DNA from: Actinomycetota bacterium
GTDB taxonomy: Bacteria; Actinomycetota; Acidimicrobiia; Acidimicrobiales; Ilumatobacteraceae
DNA: 33,950 bases
Assembly (NCBI GenBank): GCA_009698745.1
Contig: WLPO01000004.1
Coordinates: 1 to 33,950, forward strand
Reading direction: 5' to 3'
The notes under the pieces were generated by a model that saw nothing but the letters and a program-made list of their open reading frames with translations, was not told the DNA's origin and searched no databases. A program made the position numbers and the translations under genes. Shown here in pieces: positions 29,987 to 33,950 of this stretch. Each line of letters starts with the position of its first letter. The stretch's first letter is position 1.

Positions 29987-30367
29987 ATGCACGAAAGCAA
30001 AACAGCACCGACCAACCAGAACATCGTTCTAACAATGTCCGAACTCATCTCCGACGATGCCAAAAAGTCTGCCACTCGCGCCGACGTCATGATGTTGGCA
30101 GTAACAACCGAAACCGAATTTAGTAAGTTGCGATCGTGGATCAGCGCACGGTTCGACACAGTTGAAGCAGACTTTGCCAAAGTTGACGCACGGTTTGACA
30201 AAGTTGACGCACGGTTTGACAAAGTTGACGCGCGATTCGACAAAATGAGCACCGAAAATACGCACAACACGAATCAGCTACTTCGTCGAAACACCGCCCA
30301 GGTACTCTCTTTAGCCATCAGCGCGTTCGGAGTCATTGCGGCACTCGTTGCCAACATCATTTTCTAG
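29987..30367 (+). CDS. Small coiled-coil protein with heptad repeats and C-terminal TM helix
   Basis: ATG at 29987; VEADFAK-VDARFDK-VDARFDK-VDARFDK heptads, then VLSLAISAFGVIAALVANIIF TM segment. Confidence 0.72.
   Translation: MHESKTAPTNQNIVLTMSELISDDAKKSATRADVMMLAVTTETEFSKLRSWISARFDTVEADFAKVDARFDKVDARFDKVDARFDKMSTENTHNTNQLLRRNTAQVLSLAISAFGVIAALVANIIF
30161..30244 (+). repeat. 21-bp tandem repeat encoding heptads
   Basis: Four 21-bp units; units at 30182-30202 and 30203-30223 are identical (GTTGACGCACGGTTTGACAAA), flanked by diverged copies. Confidence 0.9.
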
Positions 30368-30375
30368 ATCTCTAG

Positions 30376-30449
30376 TGGGCGCGACGGGACTCGAACCCGG
30401 GACCCCTACCATGTCGAGGTAGTGCTCTAACCAACTGAGCTACGCGCCC
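30376..30449 (-). tRNA. tRNA-Val (GAC), atypical C33
   Basis: Minus strand GGGCGCG TA GCTC AGTTGGTTA GAGC A CTACC TCGACAT GGTAG GGGTC CCGGG TTCGAGT CCCGT CGCGCCC A; complete cloverleaf with GAC at positions 34-36; no encoded CCA. Confidence 0.88.
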
Positions 30450-30474
30450 TTACTTTCGTAAAAGCCTACCTGTT

Positions 30475-31563
30475 TTAGGCATTGACCCGCAATCGCAAAC
30501 TCACTTCATTGGCCATCAAACGGCCAGCACGAGTAAGCACAAGCCTGTCGCCCACTTGCGTTATTAATTCGCTCAATACTTCTCGATCTTGCACACTCAA
30601 TGCATCCGTTGGCACACCATCGCGAACTCTCACCAACAATTGCAATGCCTCGAGCTTGCGAGTATCGCCATCGAGCATTTCGCTTGAAGATTCTGGGATC
30701 TCACCACTGTTCACCATCTCGATATACCTGTCTGGCGTACGCACGTTCCACCAACGGCGACCGTCTTTGTGTGCGTGAGCTGCGCAACCAAAACCGTCGT
30801 AGTTGCCTTGGAGCCAATACAAATAGTTGTGCTTGCATTCATGACCGGGTTTTGACCAGTTTGAGATTTCATAATTTGTGAGTCCATTACTTGCGAATAA
30901 TTCATCGACAAGTTCATACTTGTCTGCTTGGTCATCGTTGTCGGGGTGTCGCTCTGGTTGAGTGGCCAGTGGAGTGTTGGCTTCGACAGTGAGACCGTAT
31001 GCAGATACATGCGGCGGGTCTAGTGCCACCACGTCAGACACCGTTGTCTTCCAGTCGGCAAGCGTCTCGCCAGCAGCACCATAAATGATGTCGAGGTTGA
31101 ACGTCGTGAATCCTGCTTCGCGCACATACGCAACCGATCGGCGAACGTTTTCTGGATCGTGCGTACGACCCAACGCAGCCAACACATGCGGCACGGTTGA
31201 CTGCACGCCAATCGAAATTCGATTGACTCCACCCTCTCGATACGTGCGCATCATCTCAAGAGTGATGTTGTCGGGGTTGCACTCAACGGTCACTTCGGCA
31301 TTTGGTGCCAATGGAATATCGCGTATCACTGCAACTAGTTCTTCAGCAGGCACCATGCTTGGTGTACCACCACCCACAAACACACTCGTTGCAGGAATCA
31401 TCCCCTGAGCAACAACCATGTTGATATGAATGCGCATTGCGCGCAAATAATCACCTGTTAAATGGTGACGGTCGGTAAATGTTGCAAACGCGCAATAATC
31501 ACAACGCTTTGAGCAAAACGGAATGTGCAGGTACACACCGTGGGACGAAGCATCAAGTTGCAT
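30475..31563 (-). CDS. hemW: HemW-like radical SAM protein (coproporphyrinogen III oxidase-like)
   Basis: ATG at 31563; GVYLHIPFCSKRCDYCAFATFTDRHH (CxxxCxxC), SVFVGGGTPSMVPAEEL, NRISIGVQSTVPHVLAALGRTHD. Confidence 0.9.
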   Translation of the reverse strand: MQLDASSHGVYLHIPFCSKRCDYCAFATFTDRHHLTGDYLRAMRIHINMVVAQGMIPATSVFVGGGTPSMVPAEELVAVIRDIPLAPNAEVTVECNPDNITLEMMRTYREGGVNRISIGVQSTVPHVLAALGRTHDPENVRRSVAYVREAGFTTFNLDIIYGAAGETLADWKTTVSDVVALDPPHVSAYGLTVEANTPLATQPERHPDNDDQADKYELVDELFASNGLTNYEISNWSKPGHECKHNYLYWLQGNYDGFGCAAHAHKDGRRWWNVRTPDRYIEMVNSGEIPESSSEMLDGDTRKLEALQLLVRVRDGVPTDALSVQDREVLSELITQVGDRLVLTRAGRLMANEVSLRLRVNA

Positions 31564-32077
31564 TGGGCGGCACAAACAGCAAGTCGAGTTCGGCCAACTT
31601 GGTTCCCACATCGTCAATGCTCACATCGAGCATGACCGCAATTGCCCGTGTGTCGTTAGCACGAACAGTGATGACCTTGCCGTTGAAGTCTTGCCGCTGA
31701 ACCTGAATCATGCGCAAAAGTCGCTCCAGCATCTTGAATTGATCACCTTCACGAGTCGACAATTTGGCGACATCTATGCGCAATTTCTTAGGTGCAACCA
31801 CACCTGGCTGGGCCGAATCTTCGCGTTGCTTGTCGCGAGGCAACAGCTGATCAACTGTTACGCCATAAAAGCGCGCCAAGCGTTCGAGCCGCAGCACGCT
31901 GATCACACGTTCACCACGCTCATATGCGCCCATTACCGACGCCTTGAACTCCTGCTGAGTTGAAGTCTCAACTTCATTGAGCGACAAGTTCTTCTGTTGG
32001 CGAATACTGCGCAATCTCTCGCCTACCAAGCGTGCGTATGACTGTTCGTCAAGTGGGTCATTTGCTGGTGTATTCAC
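31553..32077 (-). CDS. bldD: BldD-like XRE family transcriptional regulator with c-di-GMP-binding motif
   Basis: 174 aa; LVGERLRSIRQQKNLSLNEVETSTQQEFKASVMGAYERGERVISVLRLERLARFYGVTVDQLLP, C-terminal RQDFNGKVITVRAND matching the RxD-X8-RxxD signature. Confidence 0.85.
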   Translation of the reverse strand: MNTPANDPLDEQSYARLVGERLRSIRQQKNLSLNEVETSTQQEFKASVMGAYERGERVISVLRLERLARFYGVTVDQLLPRDKQREDSAQPGVVAPKKLRIDVAKLSTREGDQFKMLERLLRMIQVQRQDFNGKVITVRANDTRAIAVMLDVSIDDVGTKLAELDLLFVPPNAT

Positions 32078-32763
32078 ATCTCACCCCTTCGACATCGAGT
32101 CATCAACGCACCTGCAACTATTGCAGCAGTTTCAGCTCTCAACACGGATTCTCCGAGGGAGACTCGATTGACCGACCCCACGAATTCGTCGGGGGCAAAA
32201 CCGCCCTCCGGACCAACAACAATCGTTCGATGCACAGCCGCTACCTCTACTCCACCTGGCTCTGCAAATGCGACTTCAGCGCGTGACACCAAATCTGCAA
32301 GTTGAGTAACCGGGTGCACAACGGGAAGCCAAACTCTTCGACTTTGCATTGAAGCTTCATCCGCTACTCGTTGCAATCTGCCTGTTTGCTTTTCCGCTTT
32401 AGCAGCATCCCACCGAACAACCGACCGAGCAGTTGGAGCCAACGGAATGATCTCATCGATTCCCAGTTCGGTGAGCTTCTGCACAATAAGTTCTGGCTTT
32501 TCACCCTTTACTGGAGCAAACGCAATACTCAACGACCACTTTGGTGGCTCAACAACAAACAATTCACTAGTCGCACGTACGTCACCGTCTTTGCTCAGTG
32601 TTGCTGTGATCCATGCTCCGACGCCATTGCTCACTGTGATTTGATCGGTCGATTTGACCCTGAGAACTTTGAGCAGATGATGTTGATCATCAGTGCTGAG
32701 AGCAAGTGTTTCTAGTGACTGAACAAAAACGTGAGCAGCACTTCGGCGAAGTGTTTCGATCAC
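32074..32763 (-). CDS. rsmE: 16S rRNA (uracil1498-N3)-methyltransferase
   Basis: 229 aa, GTG start; HHLLKVLRVKSTDQITVSNG, LTELGIDEIIPL, IVVGPEGGFAPDE, VSLGESVLRAETAAI. Confidence 0.93.
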   Translation of the reverse strand: MIETLRRSAAHVFVQSLETLALSTDDQHHLLKVLRVKSTDQITVSNGVGAWITATLSKDGDVRATSELFVVEPPKWSLSIAFAPVKGEKPELIVQKLTELGIDEIIPLAPTARSVVRWDAAKAEKQTGRLQRVADEASMQSRRVWLPVVHPVTQLADLVSRAEVAFAEPGGVEVAAVHRTIVVGPEGGFAPDEFVGSVNRVSLGESVLRAETAAIVAGALMTRCRRGEM

Positions 32764-33905
32764 AAAAATGCTGACTTGATCTTGGCTTTCAATTTGGAAG
32801 CCGACTGCGTGACATGCTCGCCGCGAGACTCGGCATATCGAGCCAGTAGATCGCGCTCATCATCGCTGAGTTTGGTTGGCACCGCAATCACAATTTGCGC
32901 ACGCAAGTTTCCACGGCCCTTATTGCGTGCACCCTGGTTGAGATGCGGTACTCCGCGACCCTTGAGCAGAAACTCACGTCCTTGCTGCACGCCTGGAGGA
33001 ATTACCAAATCTTCATCGCCATCAAGCGTGCTCAACACCAAGTGAGTACCAAGTGCGGCCTGCGCAATCGAAATAACAACATCGGTCACGAGATCGTCTT
33101 CTTCACGACGATAAGTCTCGTGCTCGGCTACGCGGACATGCACATACAAATCCCCTGCACCACCACCACGAATACCCACAGCACCACGCCCACTGACGCG
33201 CAATGTTTGACCGGTACTGATACCCGCAGGCACTTCGACTGTGTGCTCCACATCCTTAATGATTCGGCCATCACCCCTGCATGGTGAGCAAGGTGCATCA
33301 ATGATTTGACCCATCCCACTGCATCGACCACACGGCGCCGCAGTCACCATTTGGCCAAGCATGCTCTGACGAACTCGCCGTACTTGCCCAGCGCCGCCGC
33401 ACTCTGCACAAGTCTTTGCAGATGTTCCCTTTTTGGCTCCGCTACCTTCGCATTCGTCGCAGCGAATCGCAGAACGCATCTGCACATCGGTAGTGCACCC
33501 AAAGACTGCGTCTTCAAAAGAAATGTCGGCGACAACTTCAACGTCCTGACCTCGAGGCGGGCCCGACTGTTGTCGCTGTCCACCGCCACCGAATGGCGAG
33601 CCGCCACCAAAAAATGCTTCGAAGATGTCACCAAATCCACCGGCGCTTCCGCCACCAAATGGATTACCAGCATTGCCACGACCCCCGACTCCCGCTTCGC
33701 CAAACTGGTCGTAGCGCGCACGCTTGTCCGAGTCGGACAGTACTTCGTACGCGTGAGATACTTCTTTGAATTTTGATTCGGCTTCGGCGTTTCCAGGGTT
33801 TGCGTCTGGATGCAACTCGCGAGCTCGTTTGCGATACGCGCGCTTTATTTCGTCGGCATCAGCACCACGAGAAACACCAAGTAGTTCATAAAAATCTGTT
33901 GACAT
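32760..33905 (-). CDS. dnaJ: Chaperone protein DnaJ (type I)
   Basis: 381 aa; J domain DFYELLGVSRGADADEIKRAYRKRARELHPD, G/F region, four CxxCxGxG-type zinc motifs. Confidence 0.96.
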   Translation of the reverse strand: MSTDFYELLGVSRGADADEIKRAYRKRARELHPDANPGNAEAESKFKEVSHAYEVLSDSDKRARYDQFGEAGVGGRGNAGNPFGGGSAGGFGDIFEAFFGGGSPFGGGGQRQQSGPPRGQDVEVVADISFEDAVFGCTTDVQMRSAIRCDECEGSGAKKGTSAKTCAECGGAGQVRRVRQSMLGQMVTAAPCGRCSGMGQIIDAPCSPCRGDGRIIKDVEHTVEVPAGISTGQTLRVSGRGAVGIRGGGAGDLYVHVRVAEHETYRREEDDLVTDVVISIAQAALGTHLVLSTLDGDEDLVIPPGVQQGREFLLKGRGVPHLNQGARNKGRGNLRAQIVIAVPTKLSDDERDLLARYAESRGEHVTQSASKLKAKIKSAFL

Positions 33906-33911
33906 AAAAGA

Positions 33912-33950
33912 TCAGCCCTCGGTGAGCCTTCGTCCAAGACGCTCGCCAAC
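33912..33950 (-). CDS. C-terminal end of an upstream CDS, possibly hrcA
   Basis: Open minus frame ...VGERLGRRLTEG* ending at 33912 just before dnaJ; position is typical of hrcA in hrcA-dnaJ operons. Only 12 residues visible. Confidence 0.35.
   Translation of the reverse strand, partial: VGERLGRRLTEG

Noticed and set aside
30161-30244. Possible CRISPR or minisatellite array
   Set aside because: Units are contiguous 21-mers without spacers, in frame with a coiled-coil heptad; they are coding repeats.
1-33950. Mobile element, prophage, toxin-antitoxin or defence system
   Set aside because: No transposase, integrase, phage, nuclease/helicase defence or TA signatures in either strand; all substantial genes are housekeeping or metabolic.

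Overview
This 33.95 kb window looks like chromosomal core-metabolism DNA from an actinobacterium, possibly Acidimicrobiia-like (lineage is inference only). It is almost fully coding. I saw no phage, IS, CRISPR or defence island. Left to right: a polyamine uptake/catabolism cluster on the minus strand (PotB-PotC-like permease that reads as one fused ORF, PotD-like lipoprotein, PotA, aminobutyraldehyde-type dehydrogenase); alanine dehydrogenase; a tiny zinc-ribbon protein divergent from an MFS transporter; murF and ddl; a LysM lipoprotein; gltD/gltB; a crotonase; a nitroreductase; aconitase; a small membrane protein; a LysR regulator translationally coupled to a carboxyltransferase; citrate synthase; a quinone oxidoreductase; NADP-isocitrate dehydrogenase; an acyl-CoA dehydrogenase; an alkylsulfatase-like MBL hydrolase; a heptad-repeat coiled-coil membrane protein; a tRNA-Val(GAC)-like gene with C33; and an overlapping minus-strand operon (hrcA-like end)-dnaJ-rsmE-bldD-like-hemW. 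The strongest non-coding signal is a 6C-type small RNA on the minus strand at about 21262-21373: two hairpins with C-run loops followed by a terminator-like hairpin. The main points for follow-up are the 6C RNA, the fused permease, the BldD homologue that keeps the c-di-GMP motif inside a heat-shock operon, and the atypical tRNA.
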